From: 55-13 sp964501275
GTDB taxonomy: Bacteria > Armatimonadota > Fimbriimonadia > Fimbriimonadales > Fimbriimonadaceae
Length of the DNA: 64,000 nt
Direction of reading: 5' to 3'
Assembly: GCA_964501275.1 (NCBI GenBank)
Contig: CAZCSP010000008.1
Span: 82,357 to 146,356, forward strand
Shown: in pieces, positions 17,269 to 25,086 of the stretch
How the letters are laid out: each line of letters begins with the position of its first letter
Position numbering within the stretch: the first letter of the stretch is position 1
Made by a program: the position numbers and the translations under genes
Notes under the pieces: model-generated
Databases searched by the model: none
Told to the model about the DNA's origin: nothing
What the model saw: the letters and a program-made list of their open reading frames with translations, nothing else

Positions 17269-18467
17269 AGCAACCCGATACCAATCCGGTTCGTGCTGCC
17301 GACCACACCCAACGTCAGACCGTTCGAAATCCGCCCGCCCAAGAATAGTTGGGGCCCGCGAGGCGTCAAGAGCCCGATCCCGATCAGGTCTCCGCGATCG
17401 TTAGATTTCCAAATATCGATCCCCACCCCGATATCGAATCCGCTGGAGGTATTCGCTTGGACGCCGATACGCAGGGTGGGGGCAAAGATTCGGCGGGGAG
17501 CTTCATAAGGATTGCCCTCAAACTCCGACATAAAGTAGATCGCCACCTCTTTCAGAATCCTCGATTGAACGAAAATCCCTCCATAGTGGCCGGTATCCAG
17601 CCACAGGGTCTTGGGATTGTCGAACGCACCCGCCAAGGCCCGTGTTGAAGTAGGCGGCATCACGGTGTCGTGCTTCCCGGCGATGAGGAACACGGGCGAG
17701 TTCCGCCGACCTTCCAGGTAAGTCAGCGGCTCCACGCTGGTGAGTTCGGCGCGAAGGCGTTCAAGGGTGTACCCCTGGCGGCGCAGAGAGTCGCGGGCTG
17801 CCACCACCAGAGAACTGGACCAGATGATCTCCGCCAAATCCCCTCCCCCCAGCACAAACGCGGCGTGGGTGATGCGCGGCTCGACTCCATAAGAGAGCGC
17901 AGAAACCAGGGCTCCCAGACTGGTTCCCACGATCCCGATGCGCGACGTGTCGAACTCGGCTTGGGCTTCGATATAGTCCACCGCGCGCTTCACGTCCATC
18001 GCCGCTTGGTTCATGGTCGCCCGAAGTTTCTCGGGGTCGGGTTGGATTGCCAGTTCTCCCGACCGGGTTCCCTGCGGCGCTCGGCTCAGATGGTAGGGAA
18101 GGGTGAGGATCATCGACGCAATCCCGCGCTGCGCCAACTGATCTGCCATGCTCCTCTCTACCTTAATGTCGCGTGCTCCCCAATAGTGAAGGATCAGCAC
18201 AACCGGCTTCTTACCTTCCGGAGACTTGGGGACGAAAGCCCGGATGGGGACGACATTGTTCGCTTCATAGGGGCTGACGTGGGCACTGGGGAACGATCCC
18301 AGGTACTCGGTGACCCGATCCGACTCGGCGACCTCCCGCCACTCTTCAAAGTTGATCTTGGGCAAAGGCTGGCGAAGGTCCGTTGCTTCTTGGCCCATCG
18401 CTGGGACCGAGAACCAAGTCGCGATGGCGATCGTTGAAACGCATACTGCGATAGACCGGAGAAGCAC
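17250..18467 (-). CDS. Secreted alpha/beta hydrolase with extra C-terminal beta domain
   Basis: 405 residues with a signal peptide ending near MGQ (residue 26). The alpha/beta-hydrolase core shows a LHYWGARD oxyanion-type loop, nucleophile elbow GIVGTSLGALVSA, acid in IAGKHDTVMPP and histidine in WLDTGHYGG. About 90 residues follow (APTLRIGVQANTSSGFDIGVGIDIW, with Gly-rich alternating segments) that look like beta strands, perhaps an outer-membrane-like or adhesion module. First gene of a two-gene operon with the GNAT gene; divergent from the rhomboid gene. Esterase or dipeptidyl-peptidase-like activity is plausible but unproved. Confidence 0.8.
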   Translation of the reverse strand: MLLRSIAVCVSTIAIATWFSVPAMGQEATDLRQPLPKINFEEWREVAESDRVTEYLGSFPSAHVSPYEANNVVPIRAFVPKSPEGKKPVVLILHYWGARDIKVERSMADQLAQRGIASMILTLPYHLSRAPQGTRSGELAIQPDPEKLRATMNQAAMDVKRAVDYIEAQAEFDTSRIGIVGTSLGALVSALSYGVEPRITHAAFVLGGGDLAEIIWSSSLVVAARDSLRRQGYTLERLRAELTSVEPLTYLEGRRNSPVFLIAGKHDTVMPPTSTRALAGAFDNPKTLWLDTGHYGGIFVQSRILKEVAIYFMSEFEGNPYEAPRRIFAPTLRIGVQANTSSGFDIGVGIDIWKSNDRGDLIGIGLLTPRGPQLFLGGRISNGLTLGVVGSTNRIGIGLLWSRVL

Positions 18468-18503
18468 CCCTACGTTTTACTACGCAATGGACCCTCCGCG
18501 CCT

Positions 18504-18533
18504 TTGTTTCGACAGAAATCACCCCGGTACACT
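18504..18533 (+). promoter_or_regulatory. Possible sigma-70-type promoter of the rhomboid gene
   Basis: TTGTTT (18504-18509) and TACACT (18528-18533) are separated by 18 bp and lie 13 bp before the rhomboid ATG. Each hexamer matches the E. coli consensus at four of six positions, so this is suggestive only. Confidence 0.3.
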
Positions 18534-18546
18534 GCCAAAAATCAGA

Positions 18547-19221
18547 ATGATCCCGATTCGAGACAACCGAGAGGACCGCTATATCCCGATCATCACGTGG
18601 ACGTTGATCGCTCTGAACTGCATCCTCTTCCTCTGGGATCGGCAAGGGAAGGTATTCGGGGGCAACGTCGTCTTCTCCGACCTGACTATGCGGCCCCAAG
18701 AGGTGATGCGCGCATTTCAGGGGGCGGACAGCTTTCCTTTGGCCACCGTCTTCACCAGCATGTTCCTGCATGGGAGCCTGATCCACCTGTTTGGCAACCT
18801 GGTCTTCCTACTAGTCTTTGGAGGAGGGGTCGAGAGCGCGTTTGGACCTCTCCGCTTCATGCTCTACTACTTGTTCTGGGGACTGGCCGCCTCCGCCGCG
18901 CATATCTTCGTCGATCCCAATTCCATCATTCCCGTCCTCGGTGCTTCCGGGGCCATTGGAGGAGTGCTAGGGTGCTACTTCCTGCTCTATCCAGCCCACA
19001 AGGTTGAGATCTGGATTCCGTTCTTGTTCTCATTCGTGGAGGTCAGTGCGTGGGTTCTGCTGGGCGTGTGGTTCCTCTACCAAATCTTCATTCCCCAAAA
19101 CGGCGTCGCGAACTGGGCCCACGCGGGCGGTTTTTTGGCAGGGATGCTCTCTGTACTGATCGCGGGAGGCCGCGCCAAGATTCTCAAGGAGCAAGAGATG
19201 GACTTGCCGACGCCCGCGTAG
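18547..19221 (+). CDS. Rhomboid-family intramembrane serine protease
   Basis: 224 residues from the ATG at 18547; longer in-frame versions would overlap the divergent hydrolase. Six hydrophobic segments. The rhomboid signatures are present: TSMFLHGSLIHLFGNLVFLLVFG in the second/third helices, catalytic Ser134 in GASGAIGGVLG and catalytic His192 in NWAHAGGFLAG. It should cleave membrane-spanning substrates in the inner membrane. Its TAG stop is the first three bases of the second foldback element. Confidence 0.92.
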   Translation: MIPIRDNREDRYIPIITWTLIALNCILFLWDRQGKVFGGNVVFSDLTMRPQEVMRAFQGADSFPLATVFTSMFLHGSLIHLFGNLVFLLVFGGGVESAFGPLRFMLYYLFWGLAASAAHIFVDPNSIIPVLGASGAIGGVLGCYFLLYPAHKVEIWIPFLFSFVEVSAWVLLGVWFLYQIFIPQNGVANWAHAGGFLAGMLSVLIAGGRAKILKEQEMDLPTPA

Positions 19222-19435
19222 AGCCTGTGTGTAAATTCAAACTTATAGTACGGCGTCATGTCAAGCGAGGGCGGCCTGAGGGTTTTATCTTTCAGAGTGT
19301 TCAATGCCGCGAAGTCGAACCACCTCACCCGCATATAGGTTGGGGAGAAACTACGAATGGGTGAGGTCCTTCGACTCGCGACGAGCAATCATGACGCCGT
19401 TCTGAAGTCAGGGCAAACTTATACACAAGCTTTTA
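19219..19435. mobile_element. Foldback/MITE-like element, copy 2
   Basis: 217 bp. Left end TAGAGCCTGTGTGTAAATT; right end read inward TAAAAGCTTGTGTATAAGTT. Inner arms share TACGGCGTCATG against CATGACGCCGTT, and GCGAAGTCGAACCACCTCAC against GTGAGGTCCTTCGACTCGC. Homologous to the copy at 13155-13408, with a shorter centre. No coding capacity. The leading TAG is also the rhomboid stop codon. The 58 bp between this element and the next start show nothing else notable. Confidence 0.82.
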
Positions 19436-19493
19436 GGGATTGGTCTGCCTGTCCCCTTTGCCCAGAACGGCTACAATCGCTTCGGCTTAACCG

Positions 19494-21359
19494 ATGAATC
19501 GTCCCGTAATCCCGATATGGCTTCTCCCGTGCATCGCGCTCACGGCATTGGTGTCTGCCTACTCCATCTTCCTGCGGCACCAGGTCGAGGCTCGCAACAA
19601 AGCGGTTACGATGGCGGTGGAGTACGAAACGGTCCAAGCCCTGTCCGCTAGCGACGGAACCCCCATCGAAGAGGTCCTCCAAAACTTCAAAGCCCAGGGC
19701 GTCGGCGCGATTGTGCTAAGTGAGGAGACCGTGGCGGAGATGATCAGCGAGGGCTACGCTTCGATCACTGGCAACGAACTGACCCTGAAGCAAGACCGCG
19801 TCATCACCTCCGCCAAAGCTATTGAAGCTCTGAGCCAACGCGTGGAGAAGGGTCTGCGGGCGCGCTTCCCTGGTGCAAAAATCAGGAAGGGCAAAGATAT
19901 CGGTGAAGCGGCCATTCGCGTGGAGTTCGCCAGCCCGACCCTAATCCGCCAGACTTCGATCGGACTGAACCCCAGCGTGGCCCAGGTGGTCAACCAGAGC
20001 GGCTTGGACATCATCTGCCGAATGTCGAATCCTGCCGGCGTCTCTTCCGACTATGTGCGGGCCACCGTCGCTTGGGCCAAGGAGCTAGGCGCGGGTACCT
20101 TCCTTCCCCAAGGCGACCAAGTGCTGGGGCGTCGGGAGGCCATTCCCGACCTCATCGCAGCATTGAAAGAGCAAGGGATTTTCTACGCCTCGCCCGAATT
20201 TACAAAGATCGGAGGGGATGCCAACGTGGTCGCCGCCGCGCCCGAGATTGTTGTGAGGCTCCACTCTGCCCAAACCGCTGAACTAGACAAACTTCCGTTC
20301 TCTGAGGCCGTCGACCGCTACGCGAAGGCCGCTCGGGAGCGGAATATGCGGGTCCTGCTGGTTCGACCGGTCACTTTTGCCTCGGCCAAACCCGTTGCGT
20401 CTTTCGCCACGTTCCTAAAAGCGATCACCACCGAGATCAGAAAGGACGGCGGCGACATGGCGCCGGCCAAGCCGTTCGAGGATTCCGGTCTCCCGCAGAT
20501 AATCGTCCTGTTGATCGCCTGCACCGCGATCCCTACTGCCTTTTTCGTCTGCACCACGCTCTTCGCGAACCGAAGTATCGCCATTACTCTGACCGCCTTG
20601 TTTGGGTTAGTTTGTTTGAGCAGTTTTGTGGGTAGCGGGAAAACGTTCGCGGCGTTGGCGGTTGCTCTTGTCTTTCCCATCGCCGCCTTCCTGATATTGG
20701 ATGCCCGGAACGGGAAGAACATCCTCCTGGAGTTCTTGTTGGTAAGTCTCATCAGCTTGGTGGGAGGATTGGCCGTCGCGGGGATGCTGAACGGGTTGCC
20801 ATTCTTCGTCAAGGCTCAGGAGTTCAAGGGGGTAAAGGTTGCCGTCTTCCTGCCGATCTTGGTGTTGGCCTGGTATTGGGCTTCTCGATTTACGAACCTC
20901 AAGGAGGCGATGAAGAATCCGATCACCTGGGGCGCGGCCTTCCTCTCCATCGCTCTCATGGCCGCTCTCCTATTCATGAACTCCCGCACCGGCAACGACA
21001 ATCCGGCTGGAGTCAGCGATTGGGAGTTGAAGTTTAGAAATCTGCTGGATACACTTCTGGTTGTCCGTCCGCGAACAAAGTCGTTCCTGATCGGGCATCC
21101 CATGCTCATCGTCGGTATCGGTCTGTTGCTTTGGCAGCGTCGGCATAACGTGGCCAAGCTGGCCCCTTGGACCGCCTTGTTCCTCTCAATAGGCGCTATC
21201 GGACAGACGGATATCGTCAATACCCTTTGCCATTTGCACACGCCGGTTGCGCTCAGTTTGTTAAGAAACTTGGTGGCATTGGTTCCAGGGTGTATCATCG
21301 GGTTCTTTATTTGGGCGCTGATCCGGCGTTTTGGCTTGAAAGGCTTGGTGGAGAACTAA
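19494..21359 (+). CDS. DUF5693-family polytopic membrane protein
   Basis: 621 residues: an N-terminal membrane anchor (WLLPCIALTALVSAYSIF), an extracytoplasmic region of about 300 residues (EEVLQNFKAQGVGAIVLSEETVAEM onward), then eight or more hydrophobic segments from about residue 335 to the end. This architecture and its position directly before csaB match DUF5693 proteins, which accompany CsaB in many bacteria. Its stop overlaps the CsaB start (TAATG). A role in export or modification of a pyruvylated cell-wall polymer is an inference from the pairing. Confidence 0.75.
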   Translation: MNRPVIPIWLLPCIALTALVSAYSIFLRHQVEARNKAVTMAVEYETVQALSASDGTPIEEVLQNFKAQGVGAIVLSEETVAEMISEGYASITGNELTLKQDRVITSAKAIEALSQRVEKGLRARFPGAKIRKGKDIGEAAIRVEFASPTLIRQTSIGLNPSVAQVVNQSGLDIICRMSNPAGVSSDYVRATVAWAKELGAGTFLPQGDQVLGRREAIPDLIAALKEQGIFYASPEFTKIGGDANVVAAAPEIVVRLHSAQTAELDKLPFSEAVDRYAKAARERNMRVLLVRPVTFASAKPVASFATFLKAITTEIRKDGGDMAPAKPFEDSGLPQIIVLLIACTAIPTAFFVCTTLFANRSIAITLTALFGLVCLSSFVGSGKTFAALAVALVFPIAAFLILDARNGKNILLEFLLVSLISLVGGLAVAGMLNGLPFFVKAQEFKGVKVAVFLPILVLAWYWASRFTNLKEAMKNPITWGAAFLSIALMAALLFMNSRTGNDNPAGVSDWELKFRNLLDTLLVVRPRTKSFLIGHPMLIVGIGLLLWQRRHNVAKLAPWTALFLSIGAIGQTDIVNTLCHLHTPVALSLLRNLVALVPGCIIGFFIWALIRRFGLKGLVEN

Positions 21360-22435
21360 TGGCGAACCTGCTTCTCGCTGGCTACTTTGGCGCTGGCAAC
21401 CTTGGCGACGACGCGATCCTGCTTGGCTTTATCCAGGGTCTGGGCCGTACGGAGCACGACATCACCGTGATGAGCGGCAACCCGGAAGAAACCTACCGGC
21501 TCTATGGACTTCAAGCAATCGACCGCAAGAACATGGGCGCGTTCAAAGATGCGGTGGAGAAGTGCGACGCTCTGGTCTTCCCCGGTGGCAGTATCTTCCA
21601 GGACGCCAGCAGCGTCAAGAGCGTTGCCTACTACGGGAATCTGGTCAAGATGGCGAAATCTAAAGGCAAGAGGGTTATTTTCCTCGGACAGGGTATCGGT
21701 CCCCTGACCACCTTCCTGGGCAAGCGGTGGGCGACATCGGCGTTCAACATGGCAGACGTCATCGCCGTGCGCGACCCAGCTTCCATGGCGAACTTGCAAA
21801 GCCTGGGTGTGAAGAAGCCGATCAAGGTGACGGCGGACATGGCGTTCTTGCTTCCCCCACCGAAGGAGGGCGACGGTGGCGGCTTCTCGGTGGGAGGCAT
21901 GAAGGCGATCGGGATTTCGGTCCGCCCTCACGGGAAGAAAGACGAGGTGAAGGAGCTATTCGGAGAGTTCGCCCGGATGCTCTTCAACGCCCAGATGATG
22001 CCTGTGTTCATTGAGATGGACCGGCAGAACGATGCACAACTCATCCTCGACATTAGCAAGGCTCAGGGAGGCAAGATCCCGGACATGCGCAATCTGCAAA
22101 CCCCCATGCAAGTCCAGCAGCGGGTGTCTCGCCTGGAGGCGGTGGTGGCGATGCGGCTCCACGCGGGAATCCTGGCCGCGACGGTCGGCGTCCCACCTTT
22201 TATGGTCAGCTACGACCCCAAGGTCAACGCCTTCTCCAAACTCCTGGACCTCCAAGCCGCGCCCAGTGTCGTCGGCTTAACTCCTCAACGACTTTTCGAC
22301 TCCTTCATGCAATTCATGAAAGACAAGGAACGGAACGAGAAGCTGATGGAGCGCAAGCGGGCCGATTTAATGAAGTTGGCGGAGTTAAACTTGGAAATCC
22401 TTTCCGACTTCCTCCCGAGCTCAGCTAAACTATAG
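21359..22435 (+). CDS. csaB: Polysaccharide pyruvyl transferase CsaB
   Basis: 358 residues from the ATG that overlaps the upstream stop. CsaB hallmarks: ANLLLAGYFGAGNLGDDAIL at the N-terminus, DALVFPGGSIFQDASS, VIFLGQGIGPL, IAVRDPASMANL and VVAMRLHAGILAATVGVP. CsaB adds pyruvate ketals to a wall-linked polysaccharide so that SLH-domain proteins can bind. Translationally coupled to the DUF5693 protein and followed by a large outer-membrane barrel, so an envelope-tethering role fits. No SLH-domain protein is in the window. Confidence 0.88.
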   Translation: MANLLLAGYFGAGNLGDDAILLGFIQGLGRTEHDITVMSGNPEETYRLYGLQAIDRKNMGAFKDAVEKCDALVFPGGSIFQDASSVKSVAYYGNLVKMAKSKGKRVIFLGQGIGPLTTFLGKRWATSAFNMADVIAVRDPASMANLQSLGVKKPIKVTADMAFLLPPPKEGDGGGFSVGGMKAIGISVRPHGKKDEVKELFGEFARMLFNAQMMPVFIEMDRQNDAQLILDISKAQGGKIPDMRNLQTPMQVQQRVSRLEAVVAMRLHAGILAATVGVPPFMVSYDPKVNAFSKLLDLQAAPSVVGLTPQRLFDSFMQFMKDKERNEKLMERKRADLMKLAELNLEILSDFLPSSAKL

Positions 22436-22489
22436 GATACAGTCCTCGCACTGAACTCCCGGTTCGTTTGAGGCGTCCGATCTTTGAGC

Positions 22490-25057
22490 ATGGTTTTGAA
22501 ACGAGGTTGTGTGGTTCTGGGCACGCTTGCGAGTGCAGGCATCGCCCACGCACACTTCCCGCCCGTGTTCGATTGGTTGGACAAGTCCATCCTCCAGCGA
22601 ATCTCCATCACGGGCCGACGGTCGCTTGGGTTCCATATACATTCCGTCTCGGGGGATCGCGAGGCGTTCGATACGCTCAACTACTACGGCCAGGGAGCAA
22701 AACGCTTCACCGATACCGGACAGGTCACGCTCGTTGGGAACAACGTGCTGGGGTTCTTTAACTTCAATATGACCCTGACCGACGACAACTACACCGATCC
22801 GCAGAGCAAGCGTATTTGGCTCGACTACAAGCGCGACGGGTTCCAGGTTGGCTATGGCGACCTGATGAGCGCCTCCCTCCTCAACACCAACGAGTTCGCC
22901 CGCTACACCAAGACCTTGAGCGGTGCGATGGTGGGCTACAACAAGGGTCGGTTGGCCGTCCGCGCCATCCGAACCGAGACCAAAAGCTCGGCCCGCACCC
23001 GCAGCATCCAGGGAACCAACTCCCCTGGCCCCTATTTCATCGGCGACTCCCAGATCGTGAACGACTCCGAAGAGGTCAAGATCGACGGTGTGACCATGCG
23101 GCAGGGCATGGACTACACCATCAACTATCAAGTGGGGTCGATCACCTTCGTCAGCCGCGTCGTCCCTCCCACTAGCACGATCTCAATGAGCTATGAGACC
23201 CTTGGCTATAACACCTCCTCGGGAACGGTGCAGGGCGCAGGCCTTTCTTACGACATGGGCAAGTACGGGCGAGTCGGGCTCACTGCCGTGGAGCAGAAGA
23301 CTGGCGGAGGAACCGGCCTGAACTCTCGAACCGACAAGTTCCAAGGCTACGAGTCCCCGGCCTCCCCCTATATCTTGGACTTCGAGCCGATGGACACCCG
23401 GCCGATCATCGTGAAGGTCAACGGCATTCTCCAGATCGAGAATGTAGACTACGTATTTGCGGTGGACAGCGGCGGCAACAAGATCTACTCCATCATCTTC
23501 TTCCTGCGACCCATCCCTTCGATCAACGAAATCACCGTCACCTACACTCCCAAACCGGTTCAGACTATCGACGGGGACCGGCGCGTTTTTGGGTTTGATT
23601 ATCGCTTGCCCTTGGGCGGCAAACGGGGATTTGTCCACTACAGCCAGGCCACCGGTGAACTCAGCAACGGCATCAACCCCCTAAAGGGAACCGCCAAGGG
23701 GATTCGCGCAGAGTACAACTTTGGCGACTTCAAGGTCCGCGGGTCGCTGAAGGATGTTCCCTCCGACTTCGTCTCGGTAGAAACGCGCGGCTTCAACCGC
23801 AATGAAAAGGGCCTGGACGTTGGCCTCGACTATCGCAAGAACAGTTGGAGTTGGGGAGTCAGTTCGAACTCCAGCGACATTACTTTCCGCTCCGTGAGAT
23901 CGGATGGAACAATCATCCTCAACCATTCCCAGTATGCCAACCAGCGGGCTTATGTAGGCTATGCGCCCACCGAAAAGGGCGTAACCTGGGCACTGGAGCA
24001 CAACCGCACCCAGTCCAAGTACGCGGGTTCCGATACCAATATCGACACCACTGCTCTCTCCGCCTCCAAGGCCTTTGGCCGTCTCAACACCCGATTGAGC
24101 TTGGAGCGCCAGAGCGGGGAGGGGCCGGTGACGGTAGACGGGGTCACCCAGCGCGGCAATGTCAGTCTGGATGCCATCCGCCTCTTTACCGATTACTCCA
24201 CTCTCACGGGATGGTTCTTTGGCGCCCGCACCAGCTTCAGTCGAACCTCCTCCCTCGGCAAATCAGGAACCGGCAACGATATCACGTTCTCCACCAGCTA
24301 CCGCCCGATGTCCGGCCCCTTCGACTTTGAGGCCGTCTTTAGCCAGTCCAACAGTGGCTCGCTGGCGACACTCGGAGCCTTTCAGAATGGAACAGGACTA
24401 GGCTATGGTGGCGGCGTGACGGGAACCAGCGGCACCGGCGGATTTGCCAACGGCGCCAGCGACTACAGGTTCCTCCAGGTGACCCCCAACTACCGGATTA
24501 ACAACAAAGCGACCCTGAACGGCCGGTTGTACCAATCCAAGTCCTCCGGCATCTATAACTCCAACTCGGAGACGACCTCGTTCGGACTGGGCGTCAGCTT
24601 TGACCTGGGTAACAGCACGCTCTTTACGACCAGCCTCGACCGCACCGCGACCCAATTCTTGGACGCCAACATCAAGTCCAACTCCACCGCCGTCTCGGCC
24701 GCTTTAATGGCGAATCCTGCCGGGCAGTGGTCTTATCGCTTGGGCATGAACGCCCTGCTCTCCGGCAACACCACCGAATTCGCCCAGGACAGCTTTGGCT
24801 TCGACGGCTATCTGCGATACAAAATTAACAATCGATCCAACGCCAGTCTCCAGTTCGCGATGGGCCGAACCTCCGGCTACCTCCCCCAGTCGGACAGCTT
24901 CTTCGGCGCGTTCTACGAGCACCAACTCTACCGAAACGTGTCACTGATAGGCAGTTACAAGATGAGAAGAGTCACCAACTTGGACGCCGCCCTAAGCATG
25001 GGAGCCTACCGTTCCAACGGCTTCGATTTGGAGTTGAATTTTAACTTCGGTGGCTAA
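22490..25057 (+). CDS. Large outer-membrane beta-barrel protein
   Basis: 855 residues from the ATG at 22490 (a TTG two codons earlier is less likely) with signal peptide MVLKRGCVVLGTLASAGIAHA. The N-terminal region includes a module, GPYFIGDSQIVNDSEEVKIDG then MDYTINYQVGSITF, followed later by a partial second unit (TRPIIVKVNG, ENVDYVFAV). This module type occurs in barrel proteins of several diderm phyla. The remainder is a succession of amphipathic strands with aromatic ends, finishing in DLELNFNFGG, although without a C-terminal Phe. Function unknown; location after csaB suggests an envelope role. Confidence 0.75.
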   Translation: MVLKRGCVVLGTLASAGIAHAHFPPVFDWLDKSILQRISITGRRSLGFHIHSVSGDREAFDTLNYYGQGAKRFTDTGQVTLVGNNVLGFFNFNMTLTDDNYTDPQSKRIWLDYKRDGFQVGYGDLMSASLLNTNEFARYTKTLSGAMVGYNKGRLAVRAIRTETKSSARTRSIQGTNSPGPYFIGDSQIVNDSEEVKIDGVTMRQGMDYTINYQVGSITFVSRVVPPTSTISMSYETLGYNTSSGTVQGAGLSYDMGKYGRVGLTAVEQKTGGGTGLNSRTDKFQGYESPASPYILDFEPMDTRPIIVKVNGILQIENVDYVFAVDSGGNKIYSIIFFLRPIPSINEITVTYTPKPVQTIDGDRRVFGFDYRLPLGGKRGFVHYSQATGELSNGINPLKGTAKGIRAEYNFGDFKVRGSLKDVPSDFVSVETRGFNRNEKGLDVGLDYRKNSWSWGVSSNSSDITFRSVRSDGTIILNHSQYANQRAYVGYAPTEKGVTWALEHNRTQSKYAGSDTNIDTTALSASKAFGRLNTRLSLERQSGEGPVTVDGVTQRGNVSLDAIRLFTDYSTLTGWFFGARTSFSRTSSLGKSGTGNDITFSTSYRPMSGPFDFEAVFSQSNSGSLATLGAFQNGTGLGYGGGVTGTSGTGGFANGASDYRFLQVTPNYRINNKATLNGRLYQSKSSGIYNSNSETTSFGLGVSFDLGNSTLFTTSLDRTATQFLDANIKSNSTAVSAALMANPAGQWSYRLGMNALLSGNTTEFAQDSFGFDGYLRYKINNRSNASLQFAMGRTSGYLPQSDSFFGAFYEHQLYRNVSLIGSYKMRRVTNLDAALSMGAYRSNGFDLELNFNFGG

Positions 25058-25066
25058 TTCCCCTGA

Positions 25067-25086
25067 GACCTGGAGGTCCAGGCTAC
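25067..25086. repeat. REP-like hairpin with GTAG foot
   Basis: GACCTGGAGGTCCAGGCTAC (minus strand GTAGCCTGGACC...) contains the palindrome GACCTggAGGTC and a GTAG foot. The TAG of the foot is the stop codon of the minus-strand ligase gene (25083-25085). Lies between two convergent genes and could serve as a terminator. Confidence 0.7.
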
